A stretch of DNA of 64,000 nt from Lachnospiraceae bacterium GAM79 (GTDB lineage Bacteria > Bacillota > Clostridia > Lachnospirales > Lachnospiraceae), in contig CP085928.1 in the NCBI GenBank assembly GCA_020735665.1, positions 1,846,501 through 1,910,500 on the forward strand, given 5' to 3'. Positions 54,280-63,430 of this stretch are shown one piece after another. Each line of letters opens with the position of its first letter. Within the stretch, counting starts at the first letter, position 1. A program made the translations under genes and the position numbers. The notes beneath the pieces were generated by a model. The model ran no database searches. It was not told where the DNA came from and saw only the letters and a program-made list of their open reading frames with translations.

Positions 54280-55776
54280 ATGAAGAAACAAAGACAAGCC
54301 TACAGCATGACTGATTCTCCAAACAACACATCAAAAGCTTCACCACCAACCGGCGGAGAATCCATATCGAAAAACGGAAGAAGCAACCAACCGAACCGGA
54401 TTGCCCACAACGCAGGCTCATCCGACCGGGAATTTCTGGCAAAAGAACCGATCGGTAAATTATTGGCAAAGCTCGCACTTCCTACAGTCGCCGCACAGAT
54501 GATCAATATGCTGTATAACATCGTTGATCGTATTTACATTGGTCATATTCCACAAAACGGTTCACTGGCACTTACCGGTGTCGGTGTCTGTATGCCCCTT
54601 ATCATGATCATCTCCGCTTTCGCGGCTCTGGTCGGAAATGGCGGTGCTCCACGGGCTACCATCTATATGGGCAAAAATAAAAAAGACGATGCCGAGAAAA
54701 TCCTCGGTAACTGTTTTACCATGCAGATCATCTTATCCGTTATACTGACTGCTGTTCTTCTGATTTGGAATCGCGATCTGCTTCTGGCATTCGGTGCAAG
54801 TAAGAATACCATTAACTATGCAACCTCATATATGAATATCTACGCAATCGGCACAATCTTTGTACAGCTCACTCTGGGTATGAATGCATTTATCACTGCA
54901 CAGGGCTTCGCCAAAGAAGGTATGTTGTCCGTACTGATCGGTGCGATCGCGAATATCATCTTAGACCCGATCTTTATCTTTGCGCTTCATATGGGGGTAA
55001 AAGGTGCGGCTCTTGCAACGATCATTTCTCAGGGCTGTTCCTGCATCTGGGTCTTAAGCTTCCTCTTCGGCAAACGGACAACACTCCGTATCCGTGTGAA
55101 AAACCTCGGTTTGCAGGCCTCCTATATCCTGCCATGTCTGGCACTCGGTTCTGCTGTCTTTATCATGCAGGGAAGTGAAAGTATCATATCTGTGTGCTTC
55201 AACTCCTCCCTTCTGAAATATGGCGGAGATATGGCAGTCGGTGCTATGACGATCCTTACCAGCGTCATGCAGTTCGCCATGCTCCCACTTCAGGGACTTG
55301 GGCAGGGTGCTCAGCCGATCATCAGTTATAACTATGGTGCAAAAAATGCATCCCGAGTAAAGGATGCATTCAAACTTCTGCTAAAGGTCAGCCTGACATA
55401 TTCTGTTTTATTATGGCTTTGCATTATGTGTTTCCCTCAGGTTTTTGCATCCATCTTTACCCCGGATACAGCCCTGATCGCATTTACCAAGGATGCACTT
55501 AGATACTACCTTGCGGTTATGTTCTTATTTGGAATCCAGATCTCCTGTCAGATGACATTCAATGCTCTCGGCAACGCTCCGGCATCCATCATCGTTGCGA
55601 TCATGCGTAAATTCGTCCTGTTGATCCCATTGATCTTCATTATGCCGCATATCTACACCGCAGATAAGACAATGGCTGTCTACATGGCAGAACCGATCGC
55701 AGACCTGATCGCCGTAACCTTCACCGCCATCCTGTTCTTCTTCCAGTTCAGAAAGGCACTACGAGAGATCGAGTAA
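54280..55776 (+). CDS. MATE-family multidrug exporter
   Basis: 498 aa with twelve hydrophobic helices after a ~55-residue hydrophilic, Ser/Asn-rich N-terminus (unusually long). ATP-independent antiport by family; LYNIVDRIYIGHIP, ANIILDPIFIF and GLGQGAQPIISYNYGAKN are MATE hallmarks. Convergent with a second MATE gene on the other strand; the two are paralogs. Confidence 0.93.
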   Translation: MKKQRQAYSMTDSPNNTSKASPPTGGESISKNGRSNQPNRIAHNAGSSDREFLAKEPIGKLLAKLALPTVAAQMINMLYNIVDRIYIGHIPQNGSLALTGVGVCMPLIMIISAFAALVGNGGAPRATIYMGKNKKDDAEKILGNCFTMQIILSVILTAVLLIWNRDLLLAFGASKNTINYATSYMNIYAIGTIFVQLTLGMNAFITAQGFAKEGMLSVLIGAIANIILDPIFIFALHMGVKGAALATIISQGCSCIWVLSFLFGKRTTLRIRVKNLGLQASYILPCLALGSAVFIMQGSESIISVCFNSSLLKYGGDMAVGAMTILTSVMQFAMLPLQGLGQGAQPIISYNYGAKNASRVKDAFKLLLKVSLTYSVLLWLCIMCFPQVFASIFTPDTALIAFTKDALRYYLAVMFLFGIQISCQMTFNALGNAPASIIVAIMRKFVLLIPLIFIMPHIYTADKTMAVYMAEPIADLIAVTFTAILFFFQFRKALREIE

Positions 55777-55790
55777 ATAATTCTATCAGA

Positions 55791-55848
55791 TAAAATGACC
55801 GGATAATCATATCCTGTTCTTACAGGCATTTGACTATCCGGTCGTTTA
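55791..55848. terminator. Bidirectional terminator between the two MATE genes
   Basis: TGACCGGATA-TCA / TGA-TATCCGGTC with an inner CCTGT/ACAGG hairpin and A/T-rich ends, serving both convergent genes. Confidence 0.9.
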
Positions 55849-55854
55849 TATTTT

Positions 55855-57219
55855 TCATCGAGCTTTTTCGTGCTTTAATTCAGGCAACACCGTGGCACAC
55901 ATTGTAAAGAAGCTGGCACATCCGCCGATCAGATTCGAGATTGGCTCTGCCCAGAATACACCATCCACTCCAAGATTTCCGATTTTCGGAAGCAGAATGG
56001 TAAGCGGCACTACGATAAACGCCTTCCGAAGCAGAGAAAAGAAGGTAGCCTTTTTCGCCTTTCCAAGCGCAAGGAACACACTCTGTCCGGTAAACTGCAA
56101 TGCCATAAAACAAAATCCAAAGAAATATATATGTAATGCCGGAACCCCTTTTGCGATCAGTTCCGGTGAATGATTAAATATACGGATAAACGGCTCCGGG
56201 AACAATCTGAGAATGCCCCATGCCGCAAAAGTATAGGTTACGCATAATATAGTCAGGAAACGGATGGCTTTCCGTACCTTCTCATATGCCCCTTCTCCAT
56301 AATTAAAGCTCATGACCGGAGATGCACCATTTGTAATACCCATAACCGGAAGTGTACAGATATCGCGCACGGAATTCAACACGGTCATAACGCCCACATA
56401 GATATCCCCACCATAGACCTGAAGTGTCGCATTACATACAACCTGTACCAGACTGTTTGTAAATGCCATGATAAAGCTGGATACTCCCAGACCGATGATC
56501 CGCAAAACCCGTTTCCACTGCAGCCACATACAGCTCCATTTCAAATGAAGCACTGCCCGTTTTCCGGTCAGGAATACAAGTACCCATACTGTCGAGCAAA
56601 ACTGAGAAATGATCGTCGCAATAGCCGCTCCTCTTACTCCCAGATTTAAAACAAAGATAAATATAGGATCCAGTATTATATTTAAAACTGCTCCGATCAG
56701 AACCGATATCATCCCTGTATTTCCAAAGCCCTGACTGTTGATAAACGGATTCATTCCTACCGATACCATGACAAATACCGTTCCCAGCAGATAGATCTGA
56801 ATATAGGAGCCTGCATATGGGAATGTATCATCACTTGCACCAAACAGATAAAGAATCGGCTTATAAAAGATCAGCCCGATAATCGTCAATACAATTCCTG
56901 TTCCGATCAATAACGTAAAAGCATTTCCCATCAGATGCTCTGCTTCTTCATCATTACCCTTACCGCGTTCCATGGAACAAAGCGGTGCACCTCCATTTCC
57001 ATACAGATAGGTAAAGGCGGTGATCAGTGAAATGATCGGAAAGCACAGACCTACCCCTGTCAGTGCAGTTGTACCGACTTCCGGGATCCGTCCGATGTAG
57101 ATCCTGTCAACCACGTTATATAAAAGATTAAGTAGCTGTGCCAGAATCATTGGTACAGCTACTTCTATAATATTTCTATATACATTTCCACTTGAGAAAT
57201 CTGTCTGATGTGCCTGCAA
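55855..57219 (-). CDS. MATE-family multidrug exporter
   Basis: 454 aa from TTG 57219, with AGAGGA eight nt upstream. Twelve helices; LLYNVVDRIYIGRIP, LNIILDPIFIFVLNLG and TNGASPVMSFNYGEGAY match the convergent paralog. Monocistronic. Confidence 0.92.
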   Translation of the reverse strand: MQAHQTDFSSGNVYRNIIEVAVPMILAQLLNLLYNVVDRIYIGRIPEVGTTALTGVGLCFPIISLITAFTYLYGNGGAPLCSMERGKGNDEEAEHLMGNAFTLLIGTGIVLTIIGLIFYKPILYLFGASDDTFPYAGSYIQIYLLGTVFVMVSVGMNPFINSQGFGNTGMISVLIGAVLNIILDPIFIFVLNLGVRGAAIATIISQFCSTVWVLVFLTGKRAVLHLKWSCMWLQWKRVLRIIGLGVSSFIMAFTNSLVQVVCNATLQVYGGDIYVGVMTVLNSVRDICTLPVMGITNGASPVMSFNYGEGAYEKVRKAIRFLTILCVTYTFAAWGILRLFPEPFIRIFNHSPELIAKGVPALHIYFFGFCFMALQFTGQSVFLALGKAKKATFFSLLRKAFIVVPLTILLPKIGNLGVDGVFWAEPISNLIGGCASFFTMCATVLPELKHEKAR

Positions 57220-57367
57220 TACCGTCTTCCTCTTTCAAAATAACATACAATATGATCCGTTCTGTTCCGTCAATACTTTCAAAAGCATTCTCTGTCAGAA
57301 AATACTTTTCAGAACTGTCTTTTATATTATATTCTTTTTTGAAGTGAAGTCAAATAACACTTATCCT

Positions 57368-58393
57368 CTATGCGTGATAAAGGTTGACCGCCTTTTCGAT
57401 CAGTGCCAGTTCCTCTGCTTCCATCTCGGTTGTTCTCTGCTTCTCAGCAGCCTTCAGATTACTGAGTATCTGTTCCGGCTTCGATGCACCGATCAAAACG
57501 GTTGTAACCTCCGGTTTGTTCAGCAGCCATGCAATCGCAAGCTCTGACAAGCTCATATTATAGCCTGCTGCAATATCATTTAACTCTGTCAGAAGCGGAC
57601 GCATCGATACGACCTGATCCTCATGAAGGAACCGTCCGTCTCTTGCCACCCGACTGTCCTTTGGAATATTCTGCAGATATTTATCGGTTAACATACCCTG
57701 TGCCAGTGGAGAAAAGCAGATCAGTCCTCTTCCGGATGCATATGTCTGCTTCAGTAGTCCGTTCTTCTCAACTGTCCGATCCAGAATATTGTAACGATTC
57801 TGATTGATGATAAACGGACAATGCAGTTCGTCCAGAATCCGCTCTGCTTTCGCCATCGTCGGACCGTCATAATTCGACAGACCTACGTATAAAGCCTTAC
57901 CGCTTCTTACGATCTGTGCAAGTGCTTCCATCGTTTCTTCTAATGGTGTGTTCGGATCCATGCGATGATGATAGAAGATATCTACATATGGAAGTCCCAT
58001 TCTCTTTAAGCTCTGATCCAGACTCGCGATCAGGTATTTGCGGCTGCCCCAGTTGCCATAAGGACCTTCCCACATATCAAATCCTGCTTTTGTACTGATC
58101 ACCATCTCGTCTCTGTAAGCACTCATTTCTTCCCGGAGGATTCTGCCGAAGTTTTCCTCTGCGCTTCCATATACCGGACCGTAATTATTTGCCAGATCAA
58201 AATGTGTGATTCCGTGATCAAATGCGGTAAAGCACATCTGTTTCATATTCTCATAATTATCTACACTACCGAAATTATGCCAGAGACCAAGTGCGATCGG
58301 AGGAAGCATCAGACCGCTTTTACCGCAATGGCGGTAAAAATCCGTTCCTTCTGTCTCTGTATATCTGGTCTTTGAAGCTGTATATTCAGCCAT
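57368..58393 (-). CDS. Aldo/keto reductase (YghZ / L-glyceraldehyde-3-phosphate reductase type)
   Basis: 341 aa. The AKR catalytic set is visible: Asp in HFDLANNYGP with Tyr, Lys in ISTKAGFDMW and His in DIFYHHRMD. LGLWHNFG near the N-terminus and SNYDGP fit the AKR14 subgroup with YghZ. Reduces toxic aldehydes with NADPH. AAAGGGG precedes ATG 58393. Confidence 0.9.
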   Translation of the reverse strand: MAEYTASKTRYTETEGTDFYRHCGKSGLMLPPIALGLWHNFGSVDNYENMKQMCFTAFDHGITHFDLANNYGPVYGSAEENFGRILREEMSAYRDEMVISTKAGFDMWEGPYGNWGSRKYLIASLDQSLKRMGLPYVDIFYHHRMDPNTPLEETMEALAQIVRSGKALYVGLSNYDGPTMAKAERILDELHCPFIINQNRYNILDRTVEKNGLLKQTYASGRGLICFSPLAQGMLTDKYLQNIPKDSRVARDGRFLHEDQVVSMRPLLTELNDIAAGYNMSLSELAIAWLLNKPEVTTVLIGASKPEQILSNLKAAEKQRTTEMEAEELALIEKAVNLYHA

Positions 58394-58421
58394 ATAAACT
58401 AACCCCTTTCTATCTTAAACA

Positions 58422-58479
58422 AACAGGCAATTGTATCTTCTCTATGCCCTGTATTCCGGCACGTTTACAATTGCCTGTC
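58422..58479 (-). terminator. Terminator of galE
   Basis: ACAGGCAATTGTA / TACAATTGCCTGT around a ~30-nt loop; A- and T-rich flanks. It lies between galE and the aldo/keto reductase. Confidence 0.75.
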
Positions 58480-58505
58480 TGTTACTTATTTACTGAATAT
58501 TTTCA

Positions 58506-59522
58506 TTATGCACCATAGCCATCCGGATTCATGCTCTGCCATCTCCATGAATCTGCGCACATCTCGTCAATTCCGTATTCTGCTTCCCAGCCAAGTTCTT
58601 TCTTAGCAAGAGTTGCATCAGAATAACAGGTTGCGATATCACCTGCACGACGAGGCTTGATCTCATAAGGAATCTTCTTGCCGCATGCCTTCTCAAATGC
58701 CTTAACAACATCTAAAACGCTGTATCCTTTTCCTGTACCCAGATTGTAAATCTTTACACCCGGATTCTCTTTGATCTTATTGATCGCTTTTACATGACCC
58801 TTGGCAAGATCTACAACATGAATATAATCTCTGACACCTGTTCCGTCCGGTGTATCATAGTCATCACCGAATACACCAAGACAAGGAAGCTTTCCTACCG
58901 CTACCTGTGCTACATAAGGAAGCAGGTTGTTTGGAATACCCTTTGGATCTTCTCCGATCAGTCCGCTCTTATGTGCTCCGATTGGATTGAAGTAACGAAG
59001 CAGGATTACATTCCATTCCGGATCTGCTGTGTGGATATCTGTCAGGATCTGCTCAAGCATATGCTTGGTCCAGCCGTAAGGATTTGTGCAGACACCCTTT
59101 GGACATTCCTCTGTGATCGGAATAAATGCAGGATTGCCATATACGGTTGCAGATGATGAAAAGATAATGTTCTTGCATCCATTCTCGCGCATTGCCTTGC
59201 AAAGTGTTAATGTACCCGCAATGTTATTCTCATAATATTCGAGTGGCTTACGAACAGACTCACCAACTGCCTTTAAGCCTGCAAAATGAATTACTGTATC
59301 CGGCTTTTCTTTTGCAAAGATTTCATTCATTGCATCCAGATCACGGATATCCTTCTCATAAAATGTTACGTCTTTTCCTGTTATCTCTTTTATTCTTCCA
59401 ATTACTTTCGGACTCGCATTATACAGATTGTCAACAACTACTACATCATATCCTGCTTCTAATAATTCAACGCAGGTATGACTTCCAATATAACCAGCAC
59501 CACCTGTTACTAAGATCTTCAT
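58506..59522 (-). CDS. galE: UDP-glucose 4-epimerase
   Basis: 338 aa. NAD motif [10 protein letters not shown] (7-16), catalytic S-Y-K as Ser124 (SSSATVYGN), Tyr149 and Lys153 ([11 protein letters not shown]). Interconverts UDP-glucose and UDP-galactose for galactose use and wall sugars. Length is normal. AGGAGG precedes ATG 59522. No Leloir partner genes beside it. Confidence 0.97.
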   Translation of the reverse strand: MKILVTGGAGYIGSHTCVELLEAGYDVVVVDNLYNASPKVIGRIKEITGKDVTFYEKDIRDLDAMNEIFAKEKPDTVIHFAGLKAVGESVRKPLEYYENNIAGTLTLCKAMRENGCKNIIFSSSATVYGNPAFIPITEECPKGVCTNPYGWTKHMLEQILTDIHTADPEWNVILLRYFNPIGAHKSGLIGEDPKGIPNNLLPYVAQVAVGKLPCLGVFGDDYDTPDGTGVRDYIHVVDLAKGHVKAINKIKENPGVKIYNLGTGKGYSVLDVVKAFEKACGKKIPYEIKPRRAGDIATCYSDATLAKKELGWEAEYGIDEMCADSWRWQSMNPDGYGA

Positions 59523-59613
59523 ATCATAATCCTCCTGTAAAATAAATTCTTAACCTTCGGTTATCACAACATTTATCGGTACCGGATTCTCTGTTACGAT
59601 AACCACTATCATC

Positions 59614-59641
59614 ATTATACACGAGAATAAAAACTAATCAA
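59614..59641 (-). promoter_or_regulatory. galE promoter
   Basis: Minus strand TTGATT (59636-59641), 16-nt spacer, TGTATAAT with -10 at 59614-59619 (extended -10). Confidence 0.75.
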
Positions 59642-59691
59642 TAGTTTTTGCTAAATTTTTACTAAAAGTTAGTAAATTTTATTCTTTTTGT

Positions 59692-60525
59692 TTACTGCAT
59701 GAATTCTACCGCATGCTTCCGCTTCCATATCGGCATCAGATTCCGCTGGCAGGTCGGATTCTTCCGCTGTTCAATCCCGATCGTATGAAAGAAGGTCTTC
59801 CAGAGTTCGGTATATTCATCCTTCAATAATTCCGTCTGTCGGAGCGTCTTCATTTCCTCATCGGACAACTCCCGCAAATACATCTTCTGAGCCTTTTCCT
59901 TCATATATCGGTTCTGTTCTGAAATCTCTCTTTCTCTATCTGCCTGCTGCCCTGAGTAATGTTTTCCCGGATGGATCACCGCATACTTCCGGTTATCATC
60001 AAGGATCATAAAATATTCATCCGGCATCCGGTCTGCAAAATGCTCTGCCACCTGATAGATCACATCATGCTTCGGTTCCAGATGACAGACATACACCTTA
60101 TTATCGATCGAATTGAATCTGGCAAATTCCCGAAAATGATGAATTTCATTTCCAACTGCCCGCCGAATCTCCAGCATCCGGCTAACCGGAGGCTCTGCAA
60201 GCATCCCGATCACCCTTGGTCCTGCCTGAAATCCGATCCGCAAAAACCGGTAGATATCGTCCAGTACATCATCTTCCATCAGACAGGCATAATACACATC
60301 GATATATGCCTGCATCCCGATCTTATTTCGAACGGAACGCAGAACCTTTTCCGTCTTTTCTGCATCGGCATCCACATGGACATACTCGTCAAATAAAGTT
60401 GCCTGCACGATCGGCTCCGTCCGTAACTGCACCTTATCATGTCCGACCCGGAGTGCATAAACCCATGCATCATAGATGCAGGTCATCATATCTTCTAATT
60501 GATGTTTACAGGTAAATATCCTCAT
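59692..60525 (-). CDS. TIGR03915-type putative DNA repair protein (partner of the radical SAM protein)
   Basis: 277 aa. Segments such as CIYDAWV, DVYYACLMED, FRIGFQAGPRVIGMLAEPPVSRMLEIRRAVGNEIHHFREFARF and the central HLEPKHDVIYQVAEHFADRMP fit the family that is always next to a radical SAM partner and in some species fused to a uracil-DNA-glycosylase-like domain. No such domain is present here. Function unproven. GGGAGA precedes ATG 60525; the gap to the radical SAM gene is 107 nt and no terminator separates them. Confidence 0.82.
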   Translation of the reverse strand: MRIFTCKHQLEDMMTCIYDAWVYALRVGHDKVQLRTEPIVQATLFDEYVHVDADAEKTEKVLRSVRNKIGMQAYIDVYYACLMEDDVLDDIYRFLRIGFQAGPRVIGMLAEPPVSRMLEIRRAVGNEIHHFREFARFNSIDNKVYVCHLEPKHDVIYQVAEHFADRMPDEYFMILDDNRKYAVIHPGKHYSGQQADREREISEQNRYMKEKAQKMYLRELSDEEMKTLRQTELLKDEYTELWKTFFHTIGIEQRKNPTCQRNLMPIWKRKHAVEFMQ

Positions 60526-60632
60526 ATTTACATTCTCCCATCTATATCCTCATCTATCTATAAAATCTATCCTGACAATATTTCTTCATACAATCGTCTA
60601 TTCTTAAATAGGATTTTACATTTATCCACAAA

Positions 60633-62096
60633 TCAATTCGGAACTCCAAATACTCCCTGAGCATCAAAAAAGGATAACTGCCTATATTCTTCTTCCTTAT
60701 GCTCTACCTGCCAGTTTTCTTTTGCATACTCGCCTATCAGTTGTCTGGTAATATACTGCTCTTCGATCGGTATCTTATACATCATCCGTCCTCCACAGGT
60801 AATAAAATAATGCGCCCGTTTCAACACCACGCCCATCTTCTTCAGATGGTCAAATTCCAGATGTCCGTACCGTCTCGCCTTTACGATCCTGCCTGCTGAT
60901 TTCGGTCCTATCCCCGGCACCCGGAGCAGCGTATCATAAGAAGCTGTCTGCACTTCGATCGGGAACTGTTCCAGATGCCGGATCGCCCAGTCGCATTTCG
61001 GATCCATCCGGACATTAAAATTCGGTCGCTCCTCCGACAACAATTCATCTGCCTGAAATCCGTAAAACCGCAGCAGCCAGTCTGCCTGATACAGTCGGTG
61101 TTCTCTCAGAAGCGGAACCGGAGTCGCAAGAGACGGAAGTGCCGAGTCCTCATTTACCGGAATATAGGCGGAATAAAAGACACGTTTCAGATCATAGTTC
61201 TGGTATAACTTCTGTGTTGTCTGAACCAGCGTATAGTCGCTCTCATCGGATGCCCCAATGATCATCTGTGTACTCTGACCTGCCGGTGCAAATGCCCGTG
61301 GCTTCCATGTATCCTGAGTTGCCGGAGCAAAGGAAGCAGCTTTCTTCCAAAGAGAGCCGCCTCCATTACTCTGTGCTCCGGTCAGCCGTAACTGTTCTTT
61401 CCCGAATATACTTCCCGGCAGGTAACGATTCCCCAGACTGCGTTCCATTCTTGCATCTTTCCCTATCAGGGTTCTTGTCTCTGCGATCGTATCACGCACC
61501 TTCCCCATCGGAGTCATGATCGTCTGGAAACTCTTATTCGGAGCAAGCTTCTTTAGGCTCTCCGCAGTCGGCAGCTCCAGATTCACACTGATGCGGTCGG
61601 CCAGAAATCCGGCAGCCGCAAGTAGTTCATCCGGTGCACCCGGAATCGTCTTTACATGAATATATCCGTTGAACCTGTATTTTGTACGAAGGAGCTGTAA
61701 GGTTATACAGATCTGCTCCATCGTGTATGCCGGATCATGGATCACACCGGAGCTTAAGAACAGCCCTTCTATATAATTCCTTTTATAAAATTCGATCGTC
61801 AGTTCACAGATCTCCTCCGGCGTAAAAGTGGCACGCTTGACATCATTCGATACTCGGTTCACGCAATACTTGCAGTCATAAATACAATGATTCGTCATCA
61901 GAATCTTGAGCAGAGAGATACAGCGTCCGTCTGATGCAAAGCTGTGACAGATTCCGCAGGATCGTGCATTTCCGAGCATTCCTTCCTTTCCTTTTCGATC
62001 CACACCGCTGGATGTACATGCCACATCATACTTCGCCGCATCCGCCAGTATATGTAATTTTTCCTGTATAGTTTTATTTGCTTGTATTTCGAACAT
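60633..62096 (-). CDS. Putative DNA modification/repair radical SAM protein
   Basis: 487 aa from ATG 62096, chosen from the promoter position. The [4Fe-4S] motif CIYDCKYC gives Cys71, Cys75, Cys78; another Cys set CGIC...C (47, 50, 59) precedes it. The C-terminus (~390-415) has a helix-hairpin-helix LLRVPGIGPKSAGRIVKAR, a non-specific DNA-binding element. Radical SAM cleavage of AdoMet fits a DNA base or sugar radical chemistry. LexA-like boxes in the promoter support a DNA repair role. The likely transcript start coincides with the ATG, so translation would be leaderless. Confidence 0.85.
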   Translation of the reverse strand: MFEIQANKTIQEKLHILADAAKYDVACTSSGVDRKGKEGMLGNARSCGICHSFASDGRCISLLKILMTNHCIYDCKYCVNRVSNDVKRATFTPEEICELTIEFYKRNYIEGLFLSSGVIHDPAYTMEQICITLQLLRTKYRFNGYIHVKTIPGAPDELLAAAGFLADRISVNLELPTAESLKKLAPNKSFQTIMTPMGKVRDTIAETRTLIGKDARMERSLGNRYLPGSIFGKEQLRLTGAQSNGGGSLWKKAASFAPATQDTWKPRAFAPAGQSTQMIIGASDESDYTLVQTTQKLYQNYDLKRVFYSAYIPVNEDSALPSLATPVPLLREHRLYQADWLLRFYGFQADELLSEERPNFNVRMDPKCDWAIRHLEQFPIEVQTASYDTLLRVPGIGPKSAGRIVKARRYGHLEFDHLKKMGVVLKRAHYFITCGGRMMYKIPIEEQYITRQLIGEYAKENWQVEHKEEEYRQLSFFDAQGVFGVPN

Positions 62097-62131
62097 ATGT
62101 TTATTATAAGAACTTACGTTCGATTTTTCAA
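62090..62131 (-). promoter_or_regulatory. Promoter with LexA-type boxes
   Basis: Minus strand TTGAAA (62126-62131), 17-nt spacer, TATAAT (62103-62108). The spacer holds CGAACGTAAGTTCT (62109-62122), one mismatch from the Gram-positive LexA box CGAACnnnnGTTCG. A second, weaker box (CGAACATATGTTTA on the plus strand, 62090-62103) overlaps the start codon. LexA binding would block polymerase. Confidence 0.78.
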
Positions 62132-62158
62132 GTGGAAATTTTTGTTTTTTGTGTTTGC

Positions 62159-62326
62159 GGACGAAAAAGGCTTCCGCTCTACCTTCGACGTAATGGTACA
62201 TAAGGCTGCAAAATACGCAGCCTAAGTACCAACGCGAATAAACTGAGACCTTAACGAGGGGACCGAGTTTAGTTCGAAGTTACACAGAGGGGGCAGGCTT
62301 GCTTCACAATAATAATACTCTCGTCC
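62159..62326. repeat. Family 1 intergenic hairpin, copy E (diverged)
   Basis: Arms GGACGA / TCGTCC. It keeps TTCCGCTCTACCTTCGACG before and GGCTTGCTTCACAATAATA after, similar to copies A and C, but the apical module has changed to GGTACATAAGGCTGC ... GCAGCCTAAGTACC (62195-62230), with a second hairpin inserted after it. It lies upstream of the radical SAM promoter. Confidence 0.7.
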
Positions 62327-62539
62327 ATTTTGCTCAAAAACAATACTTTGCAAACAGGTTTGATATATCTGCAATATTAACAGGAAGCCTTTTTCTGTCT
62401 TTGTAATAAACTACATGCATATTTCCACATTTAAAAATCAAACTGGTAATCGTTTCATATTGCGAAAATGTTACAGAATTATTACAATTCCATTGTACTC
62501 GATCGATACATTTATAAATTACAACAGGAGGATCTTATT

Positions 62540-62608
62540 ATGTGTATGAATTGTAACTGTTCAGATCTTTGGAATATGATCTGCAAATATCTGGGTTTAG
62601 GCTGTTAA
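62540..62608 (+). CDS. Cys-rich 22-aa peptide, unknown function
   Basis: ATG 62540 sits seven nt after AGGAGG and the frame ends TAA 62606-62608. The product starts MCMNCNCSDLW and ends KYLGLGC, with Cys at 2, 5, 7, 15 and 22 and one amphipathic stretch between. The five cysteines could hold metal or disulfides, or be modified. A hairpin with T-run follows after four nt. The 62327-62539 stretch before it is AT-rich without a clear promoter. No family recognised; too short for database-level judgement by eye. Confidence 0.55.
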   Translation: MCMNCNCSDLWNMICKYLGLGC

Positions 62609-62611
62609 ATT

Positions 62612-62787
62612 AAAAAAAGGCTTCCCACTAATGTATGGGCTTATATCTTTATGGAACAGACCTTTTTTCACGTCGGTCCTTAGTGAACTGCGATAAGCAG
62701 TGAACTTAGTACCGTTACGTGAAAAATAGAACGCAAGTGTTCTGTGAAATAAAGGATATAGCCCATGCATCAGTGGGAAGCCTTTTT
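62612..62787. repeat. Family 1 intergenic hairpin, copy F (minus orientation)
   Basis: Arms AAAAAGGCTTCCCACT / AGTGGGAAGCCTTTTT with T-runs on both strands. Minus-strand module CGGTACTAAG (62705-62714), CTGC-TTATC-GCAG hairpin, CTAAGGACCG (62674-62683). It lies between the convergent Cys-peptide gene and the membrane protein gene and should end both transcripts. Confidence 0.92.
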
Positions 62788-62804
62788 ATTATTAAATATT
62801 TTAA

Positions 62805-63356
62805 TTATTTCTTCTTATTCTTCAAGTCTGTCACCAGAATCATTGCTGCGCCGACTACCATAACGATCGCACCGATCAGCAGGAAGATGGTTCCATAGCC
62901 AAGGCTATAGACTATATCGCCATTGGTATTATTCTTAATCTGAACCATTGTATTGACCAGATCGATCATGATCACAGCCAGAGTCAGGATCGCTGTAAGT
63001 AACGTCCATTTTCTTGCATTTTTAAATACCATTATAATACTTGTGATCAATGCAAAAAATATAACAAGGATTCCATCTCCACTCAGGAAATTGACGGATT
63101 CTGTTGTTCCATCCACAGTCGCCTGAACGAACGGCTGGAAGTTTGCCCATATCAGAAGCACCGCCATAAGTCCGATCAGAACTCTTCCGATCGCAACAGG
63201 TTTCGGTGTCTCCATCTTCTCATTTGCTACATTTGAAAACCGTTTGGAGATTCCTCCATAGGTCTTACTGTAATCCATAATGGATAAATCTTTCTCTCTG
63301 TGCTCTCCACTGCCGGAGGTTGTCTGCACAGAATCTTTCTCATTCTGTTCTGCCAT
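62805..63356 (-). CDS. Membrane protein of unknown function, 183 aa
   Basis: A hydrophilic ~50-residue N-terminus (Gln/Glu/Ser rich, with KRFSNVANEKMETPKP) precedes four hydrophobic helices at ~54-70, 90-112, 118-138 and 152-174, with a small extracellular loop after the first. AAAGGAG precedes ATG 63356. It follows xpt by 74 nt in the same direction and may share its transcript. No family recognised. Confidence 0.7.
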   Translation of the reverse strand: MAEQNEKDSVQTTSGSGEHREKDLSIMDYSKTYGGISKRFSNVANEKMETPKPVAIGRVLIGLMAVLLIWANFQPFVQATVDGTTESVNFLSGDGILVIFFALITSIIMVFKNARKWTLLTAILTLAVIMIDLVNTMVQIKNNTNGDIVYSLGYGTIFLLIGAIVMVVGAAMILVTDLKNKKK

Positions 63357-63430
63357 AAAAAACTCCTTTAATTACTCCTCTGGGACAAGGCTACGATCGT
63401 GAAACGATTTACAACCTTTGTCATTGCTTC

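Noticed and set aside
62159-62326. tRNA or riboswitch upstream of the radical SAM gene
   Set aside because: The folds fit a diverged family 1 hairpin; no cloverleaf or known aptamer is present, and it lies upstream of the promoter.
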